Positions 51,714 to 62,857 of a DNA stretch of 64,000 bases are shown in pieces. Origin of the DNA: Cucumis sativus (lineage: Eukaryota; Streptophyta; Magnoliopsida; Cucurbitales; Cucurbitaceae); NCBI RefSeq assembly GCF_000004075.3, contig NC_026660.2:24927498-24991497 (forward strand), given 5' to 3'. Position 1 is the first letter of the stretch. Every line of letters begins with the position of its first letter. The notes below the pieces were generated by a model. That model was not told the DNA's origin. It did not search any database and worked only from the letters and a program-made list of their open reading frames with translations. Made by a program: the position numbers and the translations under genes.

Positions 51714-53226
51714 CTTCTTCTTCTTCTTCTTCACCATTTACTGTACATTTCAGAGCTTTTTTCCCTGAAAGCAGCTTCAAAACCACAACCCCAAAAGCAA
51801 AAACATCGACTTTCGTGGACAGAGAATCGACAGCAGGTCTTGCCTTAGCAAGATTTGAAATCTTTGCTCTGAATCTCAAGTCAAGAAGGATGCAACTTGT
51901 TTTGATATCTTGATGAACTATGCTTGGTTGAGTGTGATCATGCATATATTGCAACCCATTAGCCACATCCAATGCTATGTTCAACCTTTGGCTCCATGTG
52001 AGATTGCTTGAAGAAGCTTCGGATGATGAATAAAGCCACTTATCCAATGACCCATTTTCAGCAAATTCATAAACCAAGTAAAAGTTCTCCTTATCATCTG
52101 ATGAGAACCCCACCAATTTCACTAGGTTTATGTGATTGACTTTCTGTAAAATCATCAGCTCTTCTGTTGAATCTGGTTTAGCTTCCTTTATCACTGAGAT
52201 TTGTCCATTGATTATGGCTTTGTATACTGATTTTCCAATCTTAAACCCCTCATTGAAACTCATTGTTGCATCCATTATCACTTTATAATCATACAAAATT
52301 GGCCTTCCCAAGTAATCTGAAACCACAGGAGGAGGAGGAAGAGGAAGAAGCTGCCCATTCTGTTTCATCTTCATTTTAATTGAATTTCCCCAAATGGGTA
52401 GCTTCATTTTCTTGTAAATAAAGAAAACATAAGCCACCAAGAGGAAACCAACACCCAAAGCCACACCACCAACAACGATCACAAGATGTTTGATTTTTTT
52501 CCTCTGAGGAGGAGACTGAGAAAGCAGAGGAAGTTTCGAAAGGGGTATAAACAAAGCCTCACCAGCTACGAAATTCGTCAATTTTACACCCTTTACATCT
52601 TCCAAATTTGCATCTTTTGATACATTGAAAATCGATCTCACCCCAGAAACCACATCAGTCAATTGCCATACATAAGTAATAAAAAATTGAATTCCCTGTT
52701 CTAAGTTTTCCTTAGAAGGGCACTTACAAAACAGAGGAAAAACAGCTTCAACTCCCACTGACAAATTGTTTGGATTTAGAGATGGGTTCATTTTTACAAC
52801 AATGTCAGAATCGCAAAGATGCTCGAAGAAAGATGTAGAGACGAGATAAAAGGTATCACCCTGGTTGATTTTGTAAGTGGTATTCGAAAAGAAGAAGCTA
52901 TTATTTCCATTTGTAGTGGAATTACAAGTTACAGGAATGAACAGAAGCTGCCCATCAAACAATGGAGTTTTGTCAGATTCCAAGTTGCTGGCTTTCGCAA
53001 TCTTCAAAGCTTTGACTCCAAACAATTTCGATATGCTGTGAAGATCGAAGAACTGTGAAGATTTTGTAAAGTAAGAGACATAAGCATCACACGAAGAACT
53101 TGTAATCTCTGCTCTGCCATGAATGGCTGTAAAGCAAACAAGAAGTGTAAATTGTAAGAGAAAAGAAGTTGGCTTTGCCATTGGTTTGATTGCTTGAAGC
53201 TTTGGGATTCTGTATTTTTGAATCAA
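51379..53226 (-). CDS. LysM receptor-like pseudokinase, NFP/NFR5 (LYR) type
   Basis: This single-exon gene encodes a plasma-membrane receptor-like protein of 615 residues, or 600 from the likely true start Met16 (53181), which sits directly at a signal peptide (SFLLQFTLLVCFTA). Three LysM regions occupy about 46-235, with the CKC pair at 167-169 and FPLFCKCPSKENLEQGIQ matching NFP/NFR5. A transmembrane span covers 247-270. The cytoplasmic part is kinase-like but dead: there is no Gly-rich loop (KIGKSVYKA), Lys347 is kept, the catalytic loop is HQDIKTSC, DFG is replaced by NLA (458-460), and the activation segment with APE is absent, so ISNLAKARPAVDSLSTKVDV runs straight into subdomain IX. NFP/NFR5 share this deletion. 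These receptors perceive lipo-chito-oligosaccharides with an active LYK partner. A run of 16 Glu follows NG at 497-498. The C-terminus ends IRAR, as family members end in AR. Confidence 0.88.
51684..51732. repeat. (CTT)16 microsatellite inside the LysM receptor gene
   Basis: Forty-nine bases of pure CTT on the plus strand encode 16 consecutive Glu (GAA) in the minus-strand LysM receptor. The repeat keeps the reading frame. It falls in a surface loop of the pseudokinase C-lobe, where relatives have only an ENGE-like turn. It should be length-variable between accessions. Confidence 0.95.
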
Positions 53227-56200
53227 TCATAGAAGTTTTTTTTTTTTTAATTGGGGGTTTTGATGATTAATATCATGAGCAGGTATGATTGTTGCATCAC
53301 AAAGTTGGAAAAATTCAACCAAAAAGGTTATGAAAGTAACGATTTATTTAGTTAGTTTAATTGGGAGAGAGTTATTTGAGACGGCTGAATGCCTTCGCGA
53401 TGTCTTTGGTACCAAAGTTCTTTGATTAAATTAAGCAAATGTTTTTTTAATTAATGATGATGTGAAGGGTAAAGCGATAGGAGAGTTTCAAAGTTTACTT
53501 AGTTATATCTTATGATTATGCATTTAAAAAACAAAGCAACAGAGATAACATAAATGGTAAAATAGTAAAATAGACTTAGACATTTACGGAGTTCGCTACG
53601 TTCATGAAAGAGATATTGATTTATTATTGAAATGAAATCGAAGATAAAATATATTGCAAAGGGTTTATATATGACATTTTCTAAAATTTCATGTTTATAA
53701 TTGTAAATAACATAAAATACAAATATAATTTAGTTAATACCAATTGCAAATGCGTCAATAGCTAGATAGTCATTTGAAACATTAACTAAACGATTCAAGA
53801 CATTTCAATACTAAGATTAAAAAAGATGGTTCGGAAAATTGTTTAATATGGACCATGGTTATTTTATAATAATTCTTCGTTAAATCAACATTGACTATAA
53901 CCACTAGTTAGGTTCGTTTTGACAAATAACCATATTTAAATCTTTAAATGTTTGTTTTTATAGAATTTTCACACATCTATATGGACCTATATTTTGTATA
54001 TTGTGAATATGACAAAAAATTAGTAATATCATACGGCTATTTGAGAGTTATCGACTTTTAAATTGGTTACTTTTGCAATTTAGAAAATGTAATGATACAA
54101 ACCTTATTATCATAATTTGATAATAATTTTTTGTGGTGTTTTTGGAAGCATCTTACCTTTTGGGTTTTATTTTAATAATACATTACAACTACAATAAACT
54201 GTTATAAAATTGAGTGGTAATGTATAATTAATTGTTATATGTTTGTATAGTCAACTAAAACGATTGAAAGTTTAGTTGTATAATTTTATTTTATTTTTAA
54301 ACTTTTGTCCTTGGTATAAGATAATGATTCAACAATATTATCAATTGATCATCCTTGTAATAAAATAGCATGGCGTATAATTTCTATTGGATTAATATAA
54401 TTAAAAATGTAACTTTTTGGTATGAAGTCATCACAAATTAGAATATGCTTAGAATGTAATTGAAATTCATCTTGCAACTTCAATATTTAAATTAATTAAT
54501 ACGTAAGTTCATATAATAACTCTACAAGAAACCCTATAATCAATTAGTAATGCTCCAATTTTCCAAGTCAATAGGAATATAAGACATCACTTAACTTCTA
54601 TGAATCAAAATTAAAAATACAATTTTCCAAGTCAATAGGAATAATGCTCATTTTCTTTTTCCCTTTGGTAAAAACTATATATATATATATATATATTCAT
54701 CCCATTTAAATTAAAAGTGAGAGCATCATTATTTTATAAGACTTTTTTTTGCTTAGTTGGGGTTTAAGATTGGATTCAATTTGAATAATAATATTTGATT
54801 GTAATAAAAGGCAAAATTTTAGGGGACATAAATTAATTACATTGTCTTAAAGTAGATGCTCTATTTATGATATAATTGGATCAATAACTTTTCTTTCAAT
54901 TAACGTTAGATTGACTTCCAATTTTGATTTTCGTTAAATTTCGAAAACCGAGATATATTATATTCTTCCTCCTTCCATATCATCATTAACTCATTCTTTA
55001 TGATTTCATGTTCTTTCTAAAATCATGATTTATTTTTTATACTTGTGTCATTAATGATCTTAATTAAGGTTACTAAACCATTATTAAGTATGCTAACTAA
55101 GTATACATTTTCTGGTTCCTATGTGTATATATATATATATATAGTTTAATTTATTCTATCAACCTTATTATTTCATCTTCTTACCTTCCATTTTCTCAAT
55201 ATCAACTATTTAAAGAATTAAGTTTAATAAATGATCAATTTTGAAAAATTCTTTTAAATAACAAAATTGCTAAAAATAATTTTAATTATAACAAAACGTC
55301 AAAATCTAGGAGTAATAAATATTATTTGTTCAGAAGGATATATTATAGTCTAATTCTAAAATTTAAATTAGACTTAGTTTAACCTTTTTTTTTAAAAAAA
55401 TAGAAGTAGAAGTAGAAGAAGAAGTGTGAACTGAAATTAAGAAAACATATATAACAACAATAAATGAAAATGAAATGAAATGATTGCTAAACAACCAAAA
55501 TTAAGTTAAAGTTTTCTTTTAGTTAAAAAAATATCCCATCATGTGGCTTTTGGGCAGTGGCAATGTGAACCTAAGAATTTGAATTTGTCAATTATGAAAG
55601 AATTTCTTTCTCTCTTTCTCATATGTCTGCTCCAAACCAACACTACTTTATTGGACATTATCAAAGTGTATGATTTTTTTTTCTTAAAGAAAAGAAAGTG
55701 TATGATTATTAGTTTCTCATGAAAAAAATATTACAATAGAAAAAATTCCAATGTAGCTCAATAGTTTGACGATGGACTATAATATCTTATCCCCCAAATC
55801 AATTAATATTCGAATTGTTTAATACTGCCATTTGTTTTCTTTAAATCATTTTTTTTGGTTTGAAGGATTAATTTTAAGCAAAACATTTTGGGAGTTACAT
55901 GAGAGATTTTGTTAATATTATTTCTCAAAATTTGATACTGACTCAAGTTTTGATATAATTTCTATATGTCTATGGTTTTTTTTAAATATAAGGCCCTCTT
56001 GTATTAAAAAAATGGATCTATGGTTGAAGATTGATTTTTTAAAGAATATGTTAATTGACTTTACAACGAACTATCACTATGTATGATTCTTATATTAGTA
56101 AATTAGAAGAAAGATAAAATTACAATATGTATACCTATACTTTTTGATCATGAATCAATCAAAAGTAAATGTAAACAACATTTGTGGAGATAATAAGTTT

Positions 56201-56690
56201 AAATATCCCATTTTAAGATATAAAACTATGTCAATTATTTATACTTTATGTTTGTTAAAGGATGCTTGTCTAATATTAATTTTTATTTAGATTTGCTAAG
56301 ATAAAAAAAGGGATGAAGTTTGGAAAGAAGGAAAGAAAGGAAGGAGGGAGGGATTAGGAGGGAATCTTTGATAAAAATGAAGAACGCGGTTTGTTTGCTC
56401 ACTTTTATTAAAATTGACTTTTTGACTTTTTCAGTTTTTGAATTAATTTTTGGAAAAGTAGATCTCTTCTGCTCTCTTTCTTCATTCTTTTTTTCTATAA
56501 CAATTCTGTCGGTGGATTCAATTCTTTTTCTTTTTCCTTTCTTTTTTGTTACCTTAAGGGGTAAGAAACTCAACTTATTTATTACATCGTTAATACCTTC
56601 TTATATAATTCTCCTTCATTAAACATGAACTATATTTAATGTTTTCACTTTTAAAAATAGCTCTCTTCTTAAACCTTTTTTTTAAAATGC
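53227..56690. other. AT-rich intergenic spacer
   Basis: Upstream of the LysM receptor gene. No gene could be supported. It includes a 24-bp direct duplication (caattttccaagtcaatagg then aata at 54556-54579 and 54620-54643), (TA)n at about 54676-54700 and 55125-55142, and a Lys/Arg-rich minus-strand frame near 56283-56573 that is only an A/T-rich composition effect. Confidence 0.5.
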
Positions 56691-56695
56691 TAAAG

Positions 56696-56700
56696 AAAAA
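56696..56700 (-). terminator. Pol III terminator of the 7SL gene
   Basis: On the minus strand the RNA body ends ACCATCC and is followed by TTC and TTTTT, a Pol III oligo-T stop. The resulting transcript length of about 304-309 bases fits plant 7SL RNA. Confidence 0.7.
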
Positions 56701-57004
56701 GAAGGATGGTTCGGTGAGGGGCACCCCACTGGGACAAATTGGACCCGACGGACACGGACCGTTATCCTTCCACTGCAAGGAGAGGGAAGTTGACGTTGCT
56801 CTGTGAAGCCAGCCTCACGCGTTCTCCCCCGCTTTACAAGCCCATGGTACTTGGGCCTCCGCCTAAGCTCCATGGCTTTCTCCATGCTTGAAACGGGCGG
56901 CCCAGAATGAAGCCACGACAGATCCAGCCCACCAGGATGAAACCTTCCGTTCCATCAATATAACGCCCCCACTCGGGTCATAAGCCAGCGCAACCGGACT
57001 CGGC
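56701..57004 (-). ncRNA. 7SL RNA (signal recognition particle RNA)
   Basis: Read on the minus strand, about 304 bases begin GCCGAGTCCGG and reach GACCCGAGTGGGGGCGTTA, matching the Alu-domain start of plant 7SL RNA as I remember it (GCCGAG..., CCCAAGTGGGGGC). Helix 3 (AGTCCGG with CTGGCTT) and helix 4 (CCC with GGG) can form. The ends pair as helix 5: GATGGAACGG near the 5' side with CCGAACCATC at the 3' end, 8 of 10 bases. In the middle, GAGCAACGTCAACTTCCC resembles the conserved helix-8 strand of the S domain. The RNA is the scaffold of the cytosolic SRP that targets secretory proteins to the ER. The usual loop TGTAA reads TATGA here, so this may be a variant or a drifting copy. It is the only GC-rich block in the surrounding spacer. 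Confidence 0.8.
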
Positions 57005-57027
57005 GATTGCTTAGGTTGGGAATTCGT

Positions 57028-57068
57028 TGAATAAAAAGGAGCAGCCTTTTATGTGTTTCGATGTGGGA
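57028..57068 (-). promoter_or_regulatory. Plant Pol III USE and TATA element of the 7SL gene
   Basis: On the minus strand the upstream sequence element TCCCACATCG is exact at 57068-57059. A TATA-like TTTATTCA follows at 57035-57028 after a 23-base gap. Another 23 bases lead to the 7SL start at 57004. The short USE-to-TATA spacing is the hallmark that directs Pol III, not Pol II, to plant snRNA-type promoters (U6, U3, 7SL). The spacing independently supports the RNA start. Confidence 0.8.
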
Positions 57069-57069
57069 G

Positions 57070-58096
57070 AAATAGATAACCCTAATTAGCTAGAAGTTAC
57101 CTTATTTCAACATAATTCAAAACAATGGTGACCTTCTCAAACTAAACACAAGCATTTGTGAGTGTAAGTTTACATTTTGTTAATAATAACAAAAGTTTGA
57201 GATATAAGTTTAGTCTCTAAACTTTCAAACATACATAACATTTGTTTTTTTTGACAAATTCAATTTTTTGTAAAACTAATTGATTTATTAGATATATATT
57301 TGAATTTTATGTGTTTGTAACTTTACCCTTTCAAGAAATTCTTGTTCCAAAGTATGATGAGCTAAAAGAAATTAAATTCCAATTGACTAAATTTCTAATT
57401 TTCGACCTTATAGGACCAAATAGAGACAAAAGAAAACGTTGAAGTAAAATCTAAATTTATAATTTAATCTTAAAAATTAATATTAACCTTTGTGATGGGT
57501 TTAAAATTTAAATTATTGTCCAACTATGATGATACTATCACTTAAAAAAACAAGGAAAAAATATAAAACATATTGTCCAATCTAAAATTGAACTAAAAAC
57601 TTGAGCCGGCAGTGAAATTAAATTTACGAGTATGCTGCTTTGCAATTTTACAAAAAATTGTAGTATGAGTAGAGGTATGAACGTTTAAAAAAAATACTTG
57701 AAACTTCAACCGATGAAAAAATATATAGACAATACCGATCAAGCTTATTTTAGCTTTTCATTACTCTTCTGAACAATGATTATAGTAAATATTAAATCTT
57801 TGTTGCATTATGTCCTGTTTTTGGCAACTTCACCATGCCTTTTCATCTCTAAAAGAAAAGAATAATTGGAAGTGATCGTAAAGTGTAATGGCAACAAAAT
57901 AACTTATTAGTTAAAGCAAAAGAAACTAAACACGTTTCCCTTGGATATCCAAGCATTGAACAAACATGGCATCATATCTTTACAAATGATATCAAATCCC
58001 AGTTACACGGTTCCGTTAAAGACAGCTCTGATGCAATTCAATCAAATTCCAAGCTAATTCAGATCTACACAAAACTCCCACAAAGGACAGAAGAAA
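57070..58096. other. Spacer between 7SL and RPL13 genes
   Basis: AT-rich; no gene recognised. The right-hand 200 bp would contain the RPL13 3'UTR and poly(A) site. Confidence 0.5.
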
Positions 58097-61000
58097 TCAG
58101 GCCGTCACTTCTACCTTCTCTTCTTTCTTTCTACTTTCCTTTCCTTCGTTCTTGTTGTTTTGTTGTTGCTCGGCCATCTTTTGCGCTCGAATCATGGCCC
58201 GTCTTACCTGAGGACGCATCTCTCTTACATTACGAGGTGGCATGATATAGGGCTCCAGTGGACGGTCGCCAAAAGGGTGTTCATCTCCAGCAAAAATTCT
58301 CAGTTTTCGATCTCTATCCTGCATTAAATAGAAGTTATAATATAAATACCCACCCTGTAGTGTACAATGGCGGATGAAAAAGGATGAAGATTTAATAAAC
58401 AACTGACGTAGTCCTCCATTGGTAACAGAAGATCTTAAACACCAAATAAATTTAAGGACTAACATCACGCAGTTTATTTTTTGGAAGCATGCGTAACACA
58501 GCTTTACGTATGACTTCTGTAGGGTCTCTGGTCATCTGTTCCCTCAAAGTTCTTTCCTTCAGGTTCCCAACATACCTACAAGGCCACGCATAGTTGAAGA
58601 CAAATAATGAAACACAGACCACATCAAACTGTTACTATATTACCAAAGCAGCACTAAAGTGATCTCCTTCCTCTACTTTTCTGCAGATAGAAATCAAGCA
58701 CTTGTTTGGATTGAATTTTTAAGATTTTAGAAAAAGGTTTTTAAGAGAAGAAAATTCTTTTTTAAGTCTTAGAAAAGTAATCCAAATACGCCTTCTAAGT
58801 CATTTAGATTTAACCAAAAGTTAAACCCCTCTTTGATAACCATTTGATTTTTTGTTTTTGGTTATCTAATTTTTATCAATGTTCTTAAAAAGCAAGTAGT
58901 GGTTTGAAAACTAAAAAAAAGTAGTTTTTGGAGAAGTGTTTTGTTGGTGAAATTTGGCTAAAAGTTCAACTCTGATACTTAAGAAATTGAAAATAAGAAC
59001 CAAACAGGGCCTAAAATTTCGACAAACTAATGCCGTTCTAATTTTGCCTCAAATTTCAACAAAACAAATGCCAATGAAATCTTAACTGATGAAAATAGAT
59101 TAACGAACTTTAGAGTACGTGCCAATGACCAATACTTTTTAAGTAAAACTACAGAAACATATAGTACTTACCCTGTATGCCAGTAATAAACTTTTTTAGT
59201 GAGTTTTCTTCCTGTGACAGCGATATCCTTAGCATTAAGCACAATGCACATATCCCCATCATCTCGATTGGGTGCATATGTTGGCTTATCCTTGCCTTGA
59301 ATCACAGTAGATATTTGAGATGCCAATCTCCCAAGAACCTGGTAGAAAAAGTTAGAGCATCTTTCTTTGTTTCTAGCAAATATCACTACTCTTGAACATT
59401 CTATCTCATAATCTGAGGAACCTACTATCAAGTGAAGAGTTAATATTGCATTCTAACCTGGCCTTTGGCATCAAACACTCTCCACCTCAGGCCTTCCAAA
59501 TTGATGCGTTTCAAGCCAGCAAGTGCTTTCTGGAACATTGTTGATGCATAGCAATGTTAATGGTTTATGCTTGTATAACAAAAGCACTTATTCAAAGAAC
59601 ACGGGGGAAAGGCTAAGTAAAATAAGAGAAATTAAACCGGCTATCAATCTGATCCGGAAGACACAAGGGCAGACCAAACTCATTGAGGATAAAATCCCAA
59701 CCACTATAAACGAAAGCCTTCCTATTTCATTCTTACATAAGTTCCTGGCTGATAACTTAGAACCAAATAAAAAATTTCTTCTCATTCTAATCAAATAATC
59801 CATATAACAGCAGAGAAACCTAAGTGCTAAAATAAACCCGCCCATATCCCAACATAACTTCCTTCATTATCCATGGAAACAGGCTCCTTCAATCATTGGA
59901 AAGTCCTTAGAAGTGCATCAACACAACATACAGTTTTTAAGTCTTCACTTCTCCTTCTACACAATGTATTCATATAGCAAGGAGAATCTCCTGGAATTTT
60001 GCCTACAGAATTTATACCATCAACGACAATCACAAAATGAATTTTGCTACTCCTTCAAATAGCTTACAAGTTAATATTGGGTTTGCGGGTAAATTCCTTT
60101 GCTCACCTATAGAAGTGGGAGAACTTATATTCTAAAAAGTATGCTAAGGTCCTTTACAAAAGAGGGAAAAGAGGTCAATTTGTCTAACTACCTCTTTTAT
60201 TTATTAACAATAGGTATTTGCGGAATCTGAATCTCTACAGCTCCACTCATATGAAACCAGTCTCAAATTTCTCTAAATCACAAATTACTTCAAAAGATAA
60301 AAATCTAGCAATTATTAGTGTCTTGCTGCTTATCACTGATGATAGTACAAAAGCTTTGGATCCTTGGAGAAGACAGGTACCAAGCCCAGCCAAGGGCCTT
60401 CTACATTCTTCTGCCACTTGTCGATTAGATAGTAACTTAAGTCATTGAAAACAACGCTGGCTTCTTCAGCTACTATAGAAATTTTCCTTCATGAATCATC
60501 CAAATCCTACACGTATTCTCTTTAATAATAGAATGCCAAATAGTCCTTTATAGAATCTCCAAAACCCACTTGGAGAAAGGCCCTACTCCTTTTTCTAAAA
60601 TTGCCTGTGCCAAAATCCCCCCTCATCCAATTTAAAGAAACTGGCAGGTGTTATCAATAAAAACGATGAAAAACTAAATATATAGAAAACCAAAATTCAT
60701 AAGATAGCTTAATTTTCAAACAGTGCATGAAGAAAATATCATTTAATGGCTAACATAAAACACCATGGGAAGGCATGTTCGAAGTCTGTAACACTAAGAA
60801 TGATCTGACATAAGGAAATCTAACCACCTTACCCTATAAAGACGCGGTAATTACCCGAATAAAATGTAACAATAAACACAATACAACAGTTTCTAAATGT
60901 TCAGAACGTAAACCCTAATCAAACCTAGCATAGAAATATTGTTCTTCTTTATTAATTCAACGTTTCTTATCAAATAAAGTTCAGCAACAGGTCCACCTGA

Positions 61001-61260
61001 GTTTCCAAGCAAACAGTTCCCCAACTGTAGCATAAAAGATTTCCCCAAACTCTAGCATGAGATTGTGAAACAAGAGCTGATAGAGTAGACAATATCATTT
61101 TTAAAACCAACTGACCAAGAACACGCATAACCAAAAGCACAACTTAAATCTACAATATGCATTCCACAACCATTTCGTATGATTAATATGTATTGGTGTA
61201 AAAGTACAGAAGGCTTGCCTTCATGTTGCCAGTGATAGAAGTAGCTGCTTGGCTTGCCAT
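58097..61260 (-). CDS. RPL13: Ribosomal protein uL13 (L13), organellar type
   Basis: The product is the large-subunit protein L13 of the bacterial/organellar type, probably mitochondrial. Five coding exons are joined: 61260-61219, 59529-59458, 59338-59172, 58575-58464 and 58318-58097, giving 204 residues. It starts MASQAATSITGNMK, then KALAGLKRINLEGLRWRVFD, then the L13 core VLGRLASQIS, DKPTYAPNRDDGD, VLNAKDIAVTGRKL, YYWHTG, RDPTEVIRKAVLRMLPKN, HPFGDRPLEP. A Lys/Glu-rich tail follows. The length equals the Arabidopsis protein as I recall it. Phases agree at every junction. Intron 1 has a GC donor (AAG|gcaagcc): the nearest GT would break the frame. No clear cleavable presequence is seen. A noncoding first exon lies further upstream, about 61880-61650, with acceptor at 61276. 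Confidence 0.92.
58795..59030. repeat. MITE-like segment in RPL13 intron 3
   Basis: The segment starts cccctctttgataaccattt and ends aagaaccaaacagggcctaa. These ends are imperfect inverted repeats of the 'gggc(c)ctgtttggttatc' type common in plant nonautonomous DNA elements. No target-site duplication was established. Confidence 0.35.
59540..60700. mobile_element. Possible LINE-derived sequence in RPL13 intron 1
   Basis: The interior of the 1.7-kb first intron is less AT-rich than the neighbourhood and includes phrases such as ccaaaacccacttggagaaa and aaagccttcctatttcattc that recall truncated plant LINEs. All frames are broken. This is a weak call from texture alone. Confidence 0.25.
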
Positions 61261-61275
61261 TTCTCAATGTCCTAC

Positions 61276-61880
61276 CTTTTCACTGTTCCGCATCACAACA
61301 AGACATTTATCAGTACCCTCAACTAATAACAATTAACATCAAAACAATTTTTCCAATATTTTCAAATACAAATTTCTTCACCCACAGAGCAACTTTTTAG
61401 TTCCAACAAGTTATTATTATTATTATTATTATTGATTTATATAAGATTAATATGCTCCTTGTCATCCCTCTAGCCTGTGATTACACATTCTCAATTTTAT
61501 GTTATCATTTAGACTGGGGGTTGAAAAAAAAATTATAAACAATTTTTTTTTATTTTCTTCTCTGTGGGTGAAGATAACCAACCAATAAACAAAAAAAAAA
61601 TCTAAAACCTTGGGGATCTGAACAATAAACGAAGGCGGCGCGATCTCACCAACGGCGTGGAGGGGCTGAACCTCGGTGATTCTGAGAGAGAAAGATAGAG
61701 ATAAGTAACTCAGAATGCTCGGAGAGACGGAAGGAGCAGCGGGGAGTTCGTGGGAAGAATATATCTGCGGCAGCTGAGAGTGCAGTGTGCGAGGGCAGCC
61801 GCTGAGCCGGAGTCGGGCAAGAGCGGCGGCAGTGTGCAGTGGCTGAAAATTGGAGGGAGGGTTTAGAGCATAGAGAGAAT
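61276..61880 (-). other. RPL13: 5'UTR exon and leader intron of RPL13
   Basis: On the minus strand a GC-rich leader (about 61880-61650; gccgccgctcttgcccgact and similar) ends in cgccgttg|gtgagatc, and the acceptor gaaaag lies 15 bases before the start codon (exon from 61275). A (TTA)n tract at about 61417-61441 and A/T-rich sequence fill the intron. Initiation at 61260 is in a good context (gagaaATGG). Confidence 0.5.
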
Positions 61881-62857
61881 TTTAATAATTAACAAAACGA
61901 AAAAGGAGTAAAAACAATTAGCAAAATTATTTTACACACACCCAACATTTACCAAACTATTATTAATAATAAAATAAACATGAAATTTCACTCTATTTAT
62001 AAATATTTTTTCTCTTATTAATTTAAAAACGCTTCAAAAATACCAAACTTACCTCAACTTGTACTGTGGACAAATTTATATTCAAAAAATTATTTGGACA
62101 ATTTTCTTTATCAAAATTTTGGATTTTTTTGTCAAATTTATTATTTTTTACTATTCATTCAATTAATTAAGAAAAAGTTATGGAACCTTCGTCTCTTCCA
62201 ATCACCTTTTTTTCTGTTAGGAAATGTCTATAATGTCTTTAACATTCGAATTTTTTTCATTAATTTATACAAAATAAGTCTAATAAATACCATAACGAAC
62301 ATAATCGAATTTAATTGTCTAATAATGTATACTCTTTCAAATTGATAATCACCATAGATTGAACTCATTTCATGATTTTTCATCTTGTTTTAACCATCCA
62401 AATACTTGTGTGCTGCACAATGTTCAGATAATCAAAAGCTTATCTTTAAATATAGAATTGGCATTTTCCCCAAAATTTGAAATTTTGTACACACTAAGAC
62501 GTAAGTACTAAAATTATTACATTGGTGGGAGATGGACATATAAGAATAAAAATGAAGACCAAAGAGATGGATCAATCGAGATTCAAGAAGGCATCTCCAG
62601 GCCAAGTACACAAAAGCTCACCCCAGCCCCAGGCATTCCGTCTTCCATATCCACACTTTAAAACTCATGGAAGTTCACAGTAAGATGAAAAGTGTGGAAT
62701 TAAAAAATGAACCACATGATGCATTAATCCCTTCTTATAAGCCCATTCTGTCGTCATGGGACACGGTAACTCTTGTTGCAGACAAGGCACTGCAAGGCCA
62801 GATATCTCATCATAAAAGCTTCCCACTTATAATACTCTTGTTTTTGTAGAAAGTCAG
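61881..62857. other. AT-rich intergenic spacer
   Basis: Between the RPL13 promoter and the 3' end of the mTERF gene. Nothing supportable beyond the mTERF 3'UTR, which should lie in the last few hundred bases. Confidence 0.5.

Noticed and set aside
51510-51848. 112-residue Leu/Ser-run frame on the plus strand
   Set aside because: It is the antisense reading of the CTT repeat and pseudokinase coding sequence.
56283-56573. 96-residue Lys/Glu-rich frame
   Set aside because: Produced by purine-rich low-complexity DNA (gaaagaaagg type); no domain.
56682-56885. 67-residue Arg-rich frame on the minus strand
   Set aside because: It lies inside the 7SL RNA gene on the same strand; RNA structure explains its GC-rich composition.
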